Of a stretch of 11,470 nt of DNA, positions 1-5,782 are shown in pieces. The notes beneath the pieces are model-generated. The model saw only the letters and a program-made list of their open reading frames with translations. It was not told where the DNA came from and did not search any database. Within the stretch, counting starts at the first letter, position 1. The number at the start of each line of letters is the position of its first letter. The stretch is from DATHCB01 sp035319765 (GTDB lineage Archaea; Thermoproteota; Bathyarchaeia; Bathyarchaeales; SOJC01). The stretch is from contig DATHCB010000019.1 of assembly GCA_035319765.1 (NCBI GenBank), forward strand, positions 1 to 11,470. Reading direction: 5' to 3'. Both the position numbers and the translations under genes were made by a program.

Positions 1-2
1 AG

Positions 3-257
3 GTTGATGTTCTCGAGGAAGAACCTAATCTCATAAAGAACAGCCCAGGCGTGGCGGCGGGAAAGTTTGATATTAGATGGGGGACCAGCGCGCGTCCGAC
101 CAGAACTGATATCGCGACACGCACCAAGGTCGTTCACGAGGGGAAGCAGTGCAAACGATGCGGCATAAAGCTAAGGCGAAAGCTTGTAACTAATTCGGAC
201 GGCACACTTTCCTGTGTCGGTTGGAAGCCTGACACTGAAGAAAGCGATAAAGAATAA
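3..257 (+). CDS. Hypothetical protein, 3' end only (cut by left edge)
   Basis: The reading frame is open from the left edge to a TAA stop, giving about 84 codons, so the true start lies outside the window. A GTG at 51 is in frame but has no ribosome binding site before it, and the residues before it read as normal coding sequence (VDVLEEEPNLIKNSPG), so I do not take it as the start. The visible part is basic, with a CKRCG motif in its middle and a further Cys (LSCVG) near the acidic C-terminus (DTEESDKE). That could be part of a zinc-binding knuckle, but a fourth ligand is not clear. I do not recognise the family. A T-rich stretch just after the stop (about 266-279) could end its transcript, and the next gene relic converges on it from the other strand. 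Confidence 0.5.
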   Translation, partial: VDVLEEEPNLIKNSPGVAAGKFDIRWGTSARPTRTDIATRTKVVHEGKQCKRCGIKLRRKLVTNSDGTLSCVGWKPDTEESDKE

Positions 258-319
258 TGTGCACGTTCTTCTTTTCTCCACTTGCCAACCATTTCTTTCT
301 TACGAAAATTAGCCAAACG

Positions 320-645
320 TCAATACTCTATCGATTCTTCAACTAACTTCAGCAAGTCCATCACGGTTGAAAGTGGACAGACTTCAGTTCCTTCTTCCCG
401 CCTCAATTTTAGGCAAGTTCCACAAGCCAATGTTTGTCCCTTGCTCCCAATGAAGGAATCAATCTGTTCTTTCACGTTAAATTTTTCATCGTTAATATCT
501 TCCGCTTCAACACCTTTGCCAACAAAGAGACCTTCATGGCATGATTGTTTCTTAGTGCAACATTCCCAAGCTTAAATGCGTTCCAAACTGTCTCAGCATC
601 ATTCTTGTTTATTACAATTCCTAATAGTGCACGCGCTAATTTCAC
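320..645 (-). pseudogene. DsrE-like sulfur-relay family protein, frameshifted
   Basis: Read on the minus strand from a GTG at 645, the first about 42 codons (beginning MKLARALLGIVINKNDAETV, then WNAFKLGNVALRNNH) are the usual N-terminus of a DsrE/DsrF-like protein. At about 519-522 the frame must slip by one base: adding one G turns LLAKV into LLGKGVEAEDI. The second frame then runs on to a TGA at 320-322 with the family's cysteine motif (ACGTCLK, then EVCPLS). The joined product is about 108 residues, close to the usual size for these small proteins, which handle persulfide sulfur in the cytoplasm. A GGAG lies a few bases before the GTG. As written the gene gives only a truncated product ending at a TGA at 472-474. 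A single-base sequencing error would restore it, so 'pseudogene' is provisional; the family assignment is from memory of conserved motifs. Confidence 0.7.
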
Positions 646-738
646 TCCTGACACATCTCCGACGAGGTCCTTTCGCCCGAGCGCTTTACCTCCACTCCAC
701 CCTACCCACACTTTTTCCCTCATTTACATCAATATTCC

Positions 739-897
739 CTAGAGTGAATGCGCATTGAGATTTGAGTTGCCCATCGTAATTCTTGAATTTTTTGCTAAGA
801 AATTCTTCCAATATTCTACACGATAGATGCGCGCTCTTTGCCTGTTTTTGACATATTTTGGAAGTTCAAGCATTGGAACGTACCCATTTGGGCTCAA
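739..897 (-). CDS. Small hypothetical protein (about 52 aa)
   Basis: A short minus-strand frame begins at TTG 897 (or ATG 873, giving 44 residues) and ends at TAG 739-741. It starts MSPNGYVPMLELPKYVKNRQ and continues with a basic, aromatic stretch (RARIYRVEYWKNFLAKN). No family is recognised. The case for a real gene is its composition and a good TATA-type element at 927-936 on the same strand, which puts a transcript start near 905, just before the TTG. It sits between the GNAT gene stop (944) and the DsrE relic and could share a transcript with the latter. The frame is closed by a TAG upstream, so it could also be the tail of an older, longer gene. Shine-Dalgarno support is weak. Confidence 0.4.
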   Translation of the reverse strand: MSPNGYVPMLELPKYVKNRQRARIYRVEYWKNFLAKNSRITMGNSNLNAHSL

Positions 898-926
898 ATC
901 CCAGGAGACCTATGCCTGAAACCAGA

Positions 927-936
927 CATATTATAG
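927..936 (-). promoter_or_regulatory. TATA-type promoter element for small gene 739-897
   Basis: On the minus strand this reads CTATAATATG, close to the archaeal TATA box, and lies in the short gap between the GNAT stop and the small gene. The expected transcription start, about 25 nt downstream, falls some ten bases before the TTG start. Confidence 0.45.
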
Positions 937-943
937 AATTCCA

Positions 944-1876
944 CTAGTGATGATGCCTCGTTGGACGGTCATTGGACAGATCAAACTTCAAGGGCGGAAA
1001 CGCTCGTTTTTCGAACAGAATAAGCTGCAAGTTCCATCTAGGCCTAGGCATGTGCTGTGTTTTGAACGCCTTTTCAAACTGTGTTGAGACAGTGCATACT
1101 GTAGCGTCCAAGCCTATTTCTAAAGCCATCTTCAGGTGATTCTTAAAATGAGCAGCGAATTCTCTTGCATTAGAACTGTAGATCGTAAAGCTCCACCATC
1201 TAGATTCCATGTCTTCTCTCGCGTGTCCGAAAGAGAATGATTTTGGATCTTCAGTATTCTTTCTAACATAGAACCTGTGGTCTTTTCCGATTTGCCTCAA
1301 TCCTGCGGCGGTCCCTTCTACTGCTTTCCAGTCATAAATGAGAACGCTTTGCGGAACCAGATCTGGATTGTTTTCTTGGATCTCTTTGATTTCTGATGCT
1401 GTCACCTCGCTCACTGTGGTCCTAACGTGAGCATTTTTGGAGGTTGCCTTGAGGTTTTCGTGCCAAAATATGCCCATCCTGAAAAGTTGTTTGAAACCTG
1501 CCATATTCGCAAGTTTTATCGAAGCGCGGTTGTTGCTGCCTGTAGTGTATCGGAGTCGCTTAACCCCGAGGTCTTCTCCTATCCTTAGAAAGTGTTGTGT
1601 AAGCATTTTCGCGTATCCTTTCTTCCTATGGTCAGCGTGGACTCTAAGGCCTTCCATCCATCCGGTTTTTCCACGATCCACCAATCTGAGATTGCCTATA
1701 GCCACTAAACGACCTTCGACTTCCACACCATACGTATGGCACGTCGGATCTGCCAGCCATTCATCAATTACAGAAGGCAGGTAATCATGGCCGCTCCAGA
1801 TCTTGCTTGAGATTTCAAGTATGTCACCTCGATCGGACTTCAATATTCTTCTAATTTTGAGAGGATCTTCTGTCAA
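944..1876 (-). CDS. GNAT N-acetyltransferase, histidine N-acetyltransferase (NAT16)-like
   Basis: A 310-residue protein with an N-terminal GNAT fold (about residues 6-140) that would transfer acetyl from acetyl-CoA to an amine. Visible motifs are the start of the domain (SSKIWSGHDYLPSVIDEWL, residues 23-41), the CoA pyrophosphate loop HRKKGYAK (83-90), and the NNRASIKLANMAGF helix (115-128). The GHDYLP/EWL signature and the roughly 160-residue C-terminal extension, including VLIYDWKAVEG and a final WNLQLILFE segment, are characteristic of the NAT16/HISAT type, which acetylates free L-histidine in vertebrates; the substrate here is an inference. The start is TTG at 1876, with AAGGAAA about eight bases before it, and the conserved domain begins within ten residues, so a downstream start would trim the fold. 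It follows the K+-channel gene on the same strand with about 130 bases between; no strong own promoter is evident. Confidence 0.82.
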   Translation of the reverse strand: MTEDPLKIRRILKSDRGDILEISSKIWSGHDYLPSVIDEWLADPTCHTYGVEVEGRLVAIGNLRLVDRGKTGWMEGLRVHADHRKKGYAKMLTQHFLRIGEDLGVKRLRYTTGSNNRASIKLANMAGFKQLFRMGIFWHENLKATSKNAHVRTTVSEVTASEIKEIQENNPDLVPQSVLIYDWKAVEGTAAGLRQIGKDHRFYVRKNTEDPKSFSFGHAREDMESRWWSFTIYSSNAREFAAHFKNHLKMALEIGLDATVCTVSTQFEKAFKTQHMPRPRWNLQLILFEKRAFPPLKFDLSNDRPTRHHH

Positions 1877-2006
1877 CTAGATCGTTTCCTTCGTATCATG
1901 CGCGTCGTTAGTGTAAATCTGAACCTAGATGTGATACTTATCAAGTTTATTGAGTTAGTTCTGTTCCCAATTAACGCGCAGGAGTGCTCGCGGTCTGAAG
2001 TGCGTG

Positions 2007-3101
2007 CTAAAGGGCCTTTGCTTCTTTTTCGAGTGTTAGAAGGTTTGCTGGGTCGCCCAAGACGAGTAGCGTGTCCTCTTCTTTGAGTGTGAATTTCGGA
2101 TCAAAGATGTTCGTTACAACTTTGTCGTCGCGTACCACGCCTATGACGACTGCGAACTTTGAGACTTCTTGCAGACCTTTGCCCACAAGCATGGAAGATT
2201 TGAAGATTGAGAACTCGGCTATCTCCTTCGTTCCGATTCTCTCTGAAAAGACGACGCCTACAAGATCCTTTGTTACGGCTGAAAGGGCTAACAGATGACC
2301 TACCGTTACTGAAGAGGGCACAACCATGTCGGCACCAGCGTTCTTGGCGGTCTCTATGAGACTTGAATCATGAACCACGCTGACTATCCTTATGTTGGGT
2401 CGCAGTTTTCTTGCACTGAGTATTACGAGCATGTTGTCGGGGTCTTTTTCATGTGCTACAACGAGTGTCGAGGCTCGATCAACGCCTGCGGCCGTCAGAG
2501 CAGCTATTGGCTGAGTCTCGTACTCGAGCACAGCGAAAACATCCTTTTTCAGCAGATCGTCGTAAATAGTTGGATCCTTCGTGATGACGACATAGTCCAA
2601 TCCCAGTTCTTCTAATTTTTCTGCGACGTATCTGCCCAAGTGGCTATATCCAAAGATGATCACGTGTTGTTTTAACTTCTTTATCAGTTGTTTCTCGGCT
2701 TGGCCCTTTGCGAGGTCGCCGTTGACCACGGTGTTAATGCTGCTCTGCAATATCGATGCGCCCGCCCCTACGGATATGATTATCATGATAATTAAGAGCA
2801 CTGATTCAACGGGATTTATAGTGAGGAAGTTACCGCCGTTTGGGACATAGAGCCCGATCGTGGTGATGGTCGAAACAGAGGCAAGAAAAGCGCTTAGAAT
2901 GGGAGGCTGCCCGTAGTAAGAGAATATGGCGGCTCCCCACGCAAACATTAGCCCGAGGATGATAGTCTGTCGGTACACTGCTCGTAAGAAAACGGACGGA
3001 ACATACAACGCCTGATAGAAAGTGAATCTAAGTTTGCGACTTTCTCTCTTAATATTGCGTTTGACCGGTTCGCTAGTAAAAATATCGTCGCGTGAATTCA
3101 T
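2007..3101 (-). CDS. Two-TM potassium channel with RCK (TrkA-N/TrkA-C) domains
   Basis: An MthK-like architecture of 364 residues from ATG 3101. In order: a short basic N-terminus, one membrane helix (about 46-62), a pore helix and filter (about 67-86), a second helix (about 97-125), a Rossmann-type RCK domain beginning QHVIIFGYSHLGR (about 145) and a TrkA-C domain (about 285-364) ending VLGDPANLLTLEKEAKAL. It would be a ligand-gated cation channel in the cell membrane, its cytoplasmic RCK domains binding nucleotide or Ca2+. The filter reads TTIGLYVPNGG in place of the usual TVGYGD, so K+ selectivity is not assured. The frame stays open to a possible start at 3191, but a TATA-like TTTAAAAG lies inside that extension, so ATG 3101 is preferred. 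A zinc-ribbon-type gene lies divergently upstream. Confidence 0.85.
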   Translation of the reverse strand: MNSRDDIFTSEPVKRNIKRESRKLRFTFYQALYVPSVFLRAVYRQTIILGLMFAWGAAIFSYYGQPPILSAFLASVSTITTIGLYVPNGGNFLTINPVESVLLIIMIIISVGAGASILQSSINTVVNGDLAKGQAEKQLIKKLKQHVIIFGYSHLGRYVAEKLEELGLDYVVITKDPTIYDDLLKKDVFAVLEYETQPIAALTAAGVDRASTLVVAHEKDPDNMLVILSARKLRPNIRIVSVVHDSSLIETAKNAGADMVVPSSVTVGHLLALSAVTKDLVGVVFSERIGTKEIAEFSIFKSSMLVGKGLQEVSKFAVVIGVVRDDKVVTNIFDPKFTLKEEDTLLVLGDPANLLTLEKEAKAL

Positions 3102-3136
3102 GGATGTCTGACTCGAAAAGCAAACTTTGGATGCAT

Positions 3137-3147
3137 CTTTTAAATTT
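3137..3147 (-). promoter_or_regulatory. TATA-type promoter element for the K+ channel gene
   Basis: The minus strand reads AAATTTAAAAG here, about 36-46 nt before ATG 3101. This predicts a short leader and argues against the longer N-terminal reading that starts at 3191. Confidence 0.5.
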
Positions 3148-3283
3148 TTTGGGCAAGGTCCCTGTCCAATGTTCAGTGCTTCAATTAGCAACGAAGAACG
3201 CGCGCTTATCGGGAGAATATTGCAAATTGGCTTTCCACATTTGCTTTAGGGGGTCATGGCAGAGGACTAGCAGTTACAGAAAG

Positions 3284-3293
3284 CTTAAATTAA
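3284..3293 (+). promoter_or_regulatory. TATA-type promoter element for gene at 3335
   Basis: CTTAAATTAA preceded by a purine-rich ACAGAAAG that could act as BRE. The expected transcript start, near 3314, leaves a leader of about 20 nt that holds a GGAG (3321-3324) before the TTG start. Confidence 0.55.
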
Positions 3294-3334
3294 GTGAAGT
3301 CTGAGGCATTTTTGAGAAAAGGAGCGAGTGGGGC

Positions 3335-3625
3335 TTGGCAAGACTAATTGAAGACAAAGTTTGTTCGAAGTGTGCAATACACCATCCAAATAATAAATGG
3401 CTACAGTTTATCTTTATGACTCAAGCAGAAGGAAAACAATGGTTTGTCTATACATGCTTTATATGTAATTCACTCAGGTGCTTCGTTGACAACAATGAAG
3501 GCAAGTCCATTAATCTAGGCACCTGTATAGGTTGTGCGCACTCTATCGTGGAGAGCGGTCAAACTTACCCATGTCTCGGCTTTCCTAATTGCCAGAAAAT
3601 AATGAAAAAGGGCGAGCCCGGTTGA
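3335..3625 (+). CDS. Small cysteine-rich (zinc-ribbon-like) protein
   Basis: A 96-residue protein with paired cysteines through its length: CSKC (10-13), CFIC (41-44), C49, CIGC (64-67), C80 and C86, plus HH at 16-17 and H69. Three clean CxxC pairs and a looser fourth suggest two structural zinc sites, or possibly an Fe-S site. There is no signal peptide or membrane helix, so it should be cytoplasmic. The family is not recognised; a role in nucleic-acid or protein binding would be a guess. The start is TTG 3335, with GGAG ten bases upstream and a TATA element at 3284; no ATG is available in frame before the first Cys pair. It is the only + strand gene between 258 and 5782. Its end is followed by a T8 tract at 3707-3714. 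Confidence 0.65.
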   Translation: MARLIEDKVCSKCAIHHPNNKWLQFIFMTQAEGKQWFVYTCFICNSLRCFVDNNEGKSINLGTCIGCAHSIVESGQTYPCLGFPNCQKIMKKGEPG

Positions 3626-3689
3626 AACTGACTGACGAGTCTAATTGCATTCATCTCTGGCAGAAGTGATTCAATAATGGATGTTAGGG

Positions 3690-3890
3690 TTAAGTCGTTT
3701 GTTTGGTTTTTTTTGGCATGCGTATCGAGTTAAAGCGACGGACTTGTAGCCCCGGCAGGATTGCAACCGTAGCAATCTTTGGAAGGATCTTTAGCCAATC
3801 GCCATCAACTTGCATGCCTATTCGTATCCAGTTTTGGACCGACATCCAAGGCGCGAACCTTGCAATGCACGTCCCGGCGATAACGCTTGC
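3690..3890 (-). pseudogene. Possible relic with a diacylglycerol-kinase-like C-terminal motif
   Basis: The 366-base gap between the cysteine-rich gene and the GDT1-like gene holds one suggestive minus-strand frame of 67 codons, closed by stops at both ends. It reads ...IRIGMQVDGDWLKILPK and then VAILPGLQVRRF. A VDGD/VDGE followed some 12 residues later by LPxxLxV is the usual end of lipid (diacylglycerol) kinase-type proteins. There is no room for the catalytic part and no promoter, so if real this is a C-terminal scrap. The match is short and made by eye; chance is a serious alternative. Only one in-frame ATG (3845) precedes the motif. Confidence 0.2.
3707..3714 (+). terminator. T8 tract, possible terminator of gene 3335-3625
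   Basis: Eight consecutive T in the setting GTTTGTTTGG-T8-GG, about 80 nt after the stop. Oligo-T tracts without a hairpin are enough for archaeal termination, though the distance is long. Confidence 0.35.
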
Positions 3891-3901
3891 TTAAGGAATC
3901 C

Positions 3902-3908
3902 AAAAAAA
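3902..3908 (-). terminator. T7 tract, possible terminator of the GDT1-like gene
   Basis: The minus strand reads TTG followed by a T-run and GG about 85 nt beyond the GDT1-like stop codon. No hairpin is seen; this is a weak assignment based on the archaeal oligo-T rule. Confidence 0.3.
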
Positions 3909-3991
3909 CAAGTGCGGGCGATGAGTAAATTTTGATCTTTTTTCGCTTTCATGTCCAAACTATGAAACGCCTGAACTTCGCCAACTGGTTC

Positions 3992-4582
3992 TCAAAACGG
4001 TCTTATGCCGCCGATGGCTTCAATCAAGAAGAGAACGCCAAAGGCAAAGAATATCAAAGATGCTCCAATTCTAATGTAGCGTGCAGATACGTAGCGAGAG
4101 ATTATTCTGCCAAAGATCACACCGAGAGCCGTCATCAAAGCGAATGAAAGCATCGCTCCCAGAAATACTTGAATAGGTGCATTATATTCTGCGGCTAGGG
4201 CCACGATTGCAAGTTGTGTTTTATCGCCAAGTTCCAATGTTGATATCAATAGGATCGATGTTGTGACGGTCCTCGAGCGCTCTTTGATTCTAATGATTGC
4301 GCTCTCTTTCGAGAGTAACGTGTACGTTCCGAAGGCGATGAATGAAATGCCGGCCACTAAACCAACCCAAAACGCCGAAACGAAGGGAGCGATTAAGCCA
4401 CCTACCGATGCACTGACTCCGTCAACTAGAGCGAGTGCCAGAAGAGCACCGATAAAAACCGACCTGGGTCTGTGCTTAGCGCTCAAGCTGATGACCGCAA
4501 TCTGCGTCTTGTCGCCAAATTCTGAAAGTGAAACGATAGCAAACGACGACAACAAGGGCGCCAAGTCGATGAATAGAGGCAC
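3992..4582 (-). CDS. GDT1/UPF0016 (TMEM165-type) cation transporter
   Basis: A protein of about 196 residues, nearly all hydrophobic, with six likely membrane helices arranged as two repeated halves. Each half carries the family's cation-binding signature E-x-G-D-K-T: SEFGDKTQ (about 20-27) and LELGDKTQ (about 116-123). Members exchange Mn2+ or Ca2+ for protons across the membrane, and in prokaryotes they usually export Mn2+. A basic linker (IRIKERSR) separates the halves, as usual, and the length is typical. The start is chosen as GTG 4582. The frame can be read back to TTG 4633, but that extension contains a TATA-type element (AATATTTAAG on the + strand, 4621-4630), so it is more likely promoter and leader. 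The gene stands alone; the VOC gene upstream is about 240 bases away. Confidence 0.88.
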   Translation of the reverse strand: MPLFIDLAPLLSSFAIVSLSEFGDKTQIAVISLSAKHRPRSVFIGALLALALVDGVSASVGGLIAPFVSAFWVGLVAGISFIAFGTYTLLSKESAIIRIKERSRTVTTSILLISTLELGDKTQLAIVALAAEYNAPIQVFLGAMLSFALMTALGVIFGRIISRYVSARYIRIGASLIFFAFGVLFLIEAIGGIRPF

Positions 4583-4620
4583 TCTCCATTTACTGTCAGT
4601 GACGGAAATGTAAAGCAAAC

Positions 4621-4630
4621 AATATTTAAG
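4621..4630 (-). promoter_or_regulatory. TATA-type promoter element for the GDT1-like gene
   Basis: The minus strand reads CTTAAATATT, a near-ideal archaeal TATA box. The transcript should begin about 4596-4600, some 15 nt before GTG 4582. Confidence 0.55.
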
Positions 4631-4645
4631 CAATATGAGCTTCGA

Positions 4646-4748
4646 TTACGAATTTCTAAACGCTTGAAGCACTTGCGCGCGCTCCTTTAAGGACGCACGC
4701 CAATAAGCGAACTTAGCGCCCGATGATAGAGCGGACGAGGGTTTTCAT
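4646..4748 (-). pseudogene. Possible short relic gene
   Basis: In the space between the GDT1-like and VOC genes, the minus strand has a TATA-like stretch (4770-4781) followed about 28 nt later by ATG 4748, as for a leaderless gene, but this frame closes after 11 codons (MKTLVRSIIGR). A neighbouring frame carries a plausible protein segment (FAYWRASLKERAQVLQAF) ending at TAA 4646-4648. One frameshift would join them. The segment is short, unrecognised and could be chance. Confidence 0.18.
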
Positions 4749-4793
4749 GATCAGATTGATTATAGAAAGATTATATAGATATCGGGCTTTTCG

Positions 4794-4801
4794 AAAAAAA
4801 A
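4794..4801 (-). terminator. T8 tract after the VOC gene
   Basis: Eight A on the + strand, so eight T on the minus strand, begin about 23 nt after the VOC stop codon. This is well placed for an archaeal oligo-T terminator. Confidence 0.5.
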
Positions 4802-4823
4802 GATTGGAAGGAAAAGGGCCTCT

Positions 4824-5228
4824 CTACGGGTTCATTGGTTGCATTATTGCGAATTGATTTCCTTCGGGGTCTTCGGCTATTGCGGTCCAGCCTATATGGG
4901 GGACTTCTTGCTTCGGCATGATGATTTTCCCGCCGAGTTTCTTGATTTTATCGATATACTCATCTGCAGATTCGACTGAAATATAATTGATAGGTTTCAT
5001 TTTCTTATTCGGGCTTTTGTACAAACCCCCATTGATTCCTGGTCGTGTCGGTGTCATTCGTTCGTCCACAGGTACGGTGCCTATCATCCAGTACTCCATG
5101 CCCCCACTCATCTCTTCATTGCCCTTCTCGATTTTCCATCCGAAAACTTCAGAATAGAATTTCTTCAGTTTCTCAGAATCCTTCGCGGGAATTTCGAAAT
5201 GAACAACCGTGTGATCCAATGTTTTCAC
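4824..5228 (-). CDS. VOC superfamily (glyoxalase/bleomycin-resistance fold) protein
   Basis: A 134-residue single-domain protein with two beta-alpha-beta-beta-beta modules. The first begins HTVVHFEIPAKDSEKLKKFY and contains the typical SEVFGWK; the second begins INYISVESADEYIDKI, contains a GGKI turn, and ends AEDPEGNQFAIMQP, the usual VOC finish. His10 is in the first metal-ligand position, and the last ligand position, usually Glu, is Gln130. It resembles the small VOC proteins often annotated as glyoxalase-like or CFP30B-like enzymes, whose substrate is mostly unknown; I do not assign one. The start is GTG 5228, with no Shine-Dalgarno site; a TATA-type element 29-38 nt upstream fits a leaderless or very short-leader transcript. 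It is monocistronic, with a T8 tract after the stop. Confidence 0.85.
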   Translation of the reverse strand: MKTLDHTVVHFEIPAKDSEKLKKFYSEVFGWKIEKGNEEMSGGMEYWMIGTVPVDERMTPTRPGINGGLYKSPNKKMKPINYISVESADEYIDKIKKLGGKIIMPKQEVPHIGWTAIAEDPEGNQFAIMQPMNP

Positions 5229-5256
5229 TTTCTTTAGGCAGAAGTACGTCTACGAA

Positions 5257-5266
5257 TTAATAAAAC
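5257..5266 (-). promoter_or_regulatory. TATA-type promoter element for the VOC gene
   Basis: The minus strand reads GTTTTATTAA. The spacing to GTG 5228 (29-38 nt) predicts transcription starting within a few bases of the start codon. Confidence 0.5.
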
Positions 5267-5296
5267 AGTGTGACTGTGCGACTACTATAACATCGT

Positions 5297-5413
5297 TCAA
5301 ACCAGCCTCCAAACTCTATCCTGAAGCGATTTCAGCACCGTTTCAGCCGCGTAATGCCCACGCCAGTGTGCCCTTGGCGCACATTCAAATTCAATTCTTG
5401 TGGCCGATACGGA
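5297..5413 (-). pseudogene. Coding-like segment, unknown, no start
   Basis: A minus-strand frame of 38 codons between two TGA stops reads RIEFECAPRAHWRGHYAAET followed by VLKSLQDRVWRLV. Its composition (Trp, Arg, amphipathic end) resembles the C-terminus of a protein, but it has no ATG, GTG or TTG before the conserved-looking part, and a different frame lies open upstream (beginning MINSLLFTDVFLYRH). It may be a decayed gene; I do not recognise it. Confidence 0.22.
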
Positions 5414-5510
5414 TCAAATGCCTATACAGAAATACGTCTGTGAAAAGAAGGGAGTTAATCATTTTCGCTTTTGTGGCTCTTCTTTTGTCAGAAGAAATTT
5501 CATTCTTCAC

Positions 5511-5696
5511 CTATTGCTGATTGCCCATTTTCTTGACCCAAAAGTATCTCTCCATGCCTCTCTCGATCTCTTTCCCATAAAGATTGATTTCTCCTTCAAA
5601 TAATTCAGGAATCGCATGAAGTTCTTCGAGCGCGCTGAGGTGCAAAGAAAACAGAATGTCATTCAGTTCTCGTTCTTATCGCCTGTGGAATAACAT
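5511..5696 (-). pseudogene. Coding-like segment interrupted by TAA, unknown
   Basis: From ATG 5696 the minus-strand frame gives MLFHRR, then an in-frame TAA (5676-5678), then 54 codons of convincing protein sequence: ERELNDILFSLHLSALEELH, AIPELFEGEINLYGKEIERG and MERYFWVKKMGNQQ, ending at TAG 5511-5513. The second part is an amphipathic helical protein of unknown family. Either the TAA is a nonsense mutation, or translation begins downstream, for instance at the TTG within FSLHL. This segment and the one at 5297-5413 are all I see in the 554-base gap between the VOC gene and the MFS gene. Confidence 0.28.
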
Positions 5697-5754
5697 TTGA
5701 TTCACACATTAGCTTCACAACTAAGCGTAAGTACACCGTTGAGCGCCAGGCGAA

Positions 5755-5764
5755 TTTTAATATG
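5755..5764 (+). promoter_or_regulatory. TATA-type promoter element for the MFS gene
   Basis: TTTTAATATG lies about 19-28 nt before ATG 5783. At this spacing the mRNA should begin at or next to the start codon (leaderless). Confidence 0.55.
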
Positions 5765-5782
5765 TACGATGCGTATTAACCG

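Noticed and set aside
51..257. Complete 68-residue gene starting at GTG 51
   Set aside because: No ribosome site precedes the GTG and the frame is open to the left edge, so a partial longer gene is more likely.
282..575. 97-residue + strand frame
   Set aside because: It is antisense to the DsrE-like relic, whose motifs are clear; the + frame has Ser/Pro-rich shadow composition.
883..910. A tRNA T-arm-like stretch (TTGGG-CTCAAAT-CCCAG) on the + strand
   Set aside because: The loop begins with C in place of the invariant T, and no 7-base partner for the following acceptor bases exists upstream, nor any anticodon or D arm.
936..951. GAATTCCACTAGTGAT resembles a TA-cloning vector border (EcoRI-SpeI)
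   Set aside because: It has an extra C compared with the vector, and it reads as the end of the GNAT gene, whose frame continues through it; the rest of the window shows no vector sequence.
5400..5603. 67-residue + strand frame with VCEKKGVNHFRFCG
   Set aside because: It looks slightly zinc-finger-like, but has no ribosome site or TATA box, and its second half is antisense to a better coding-like segment.
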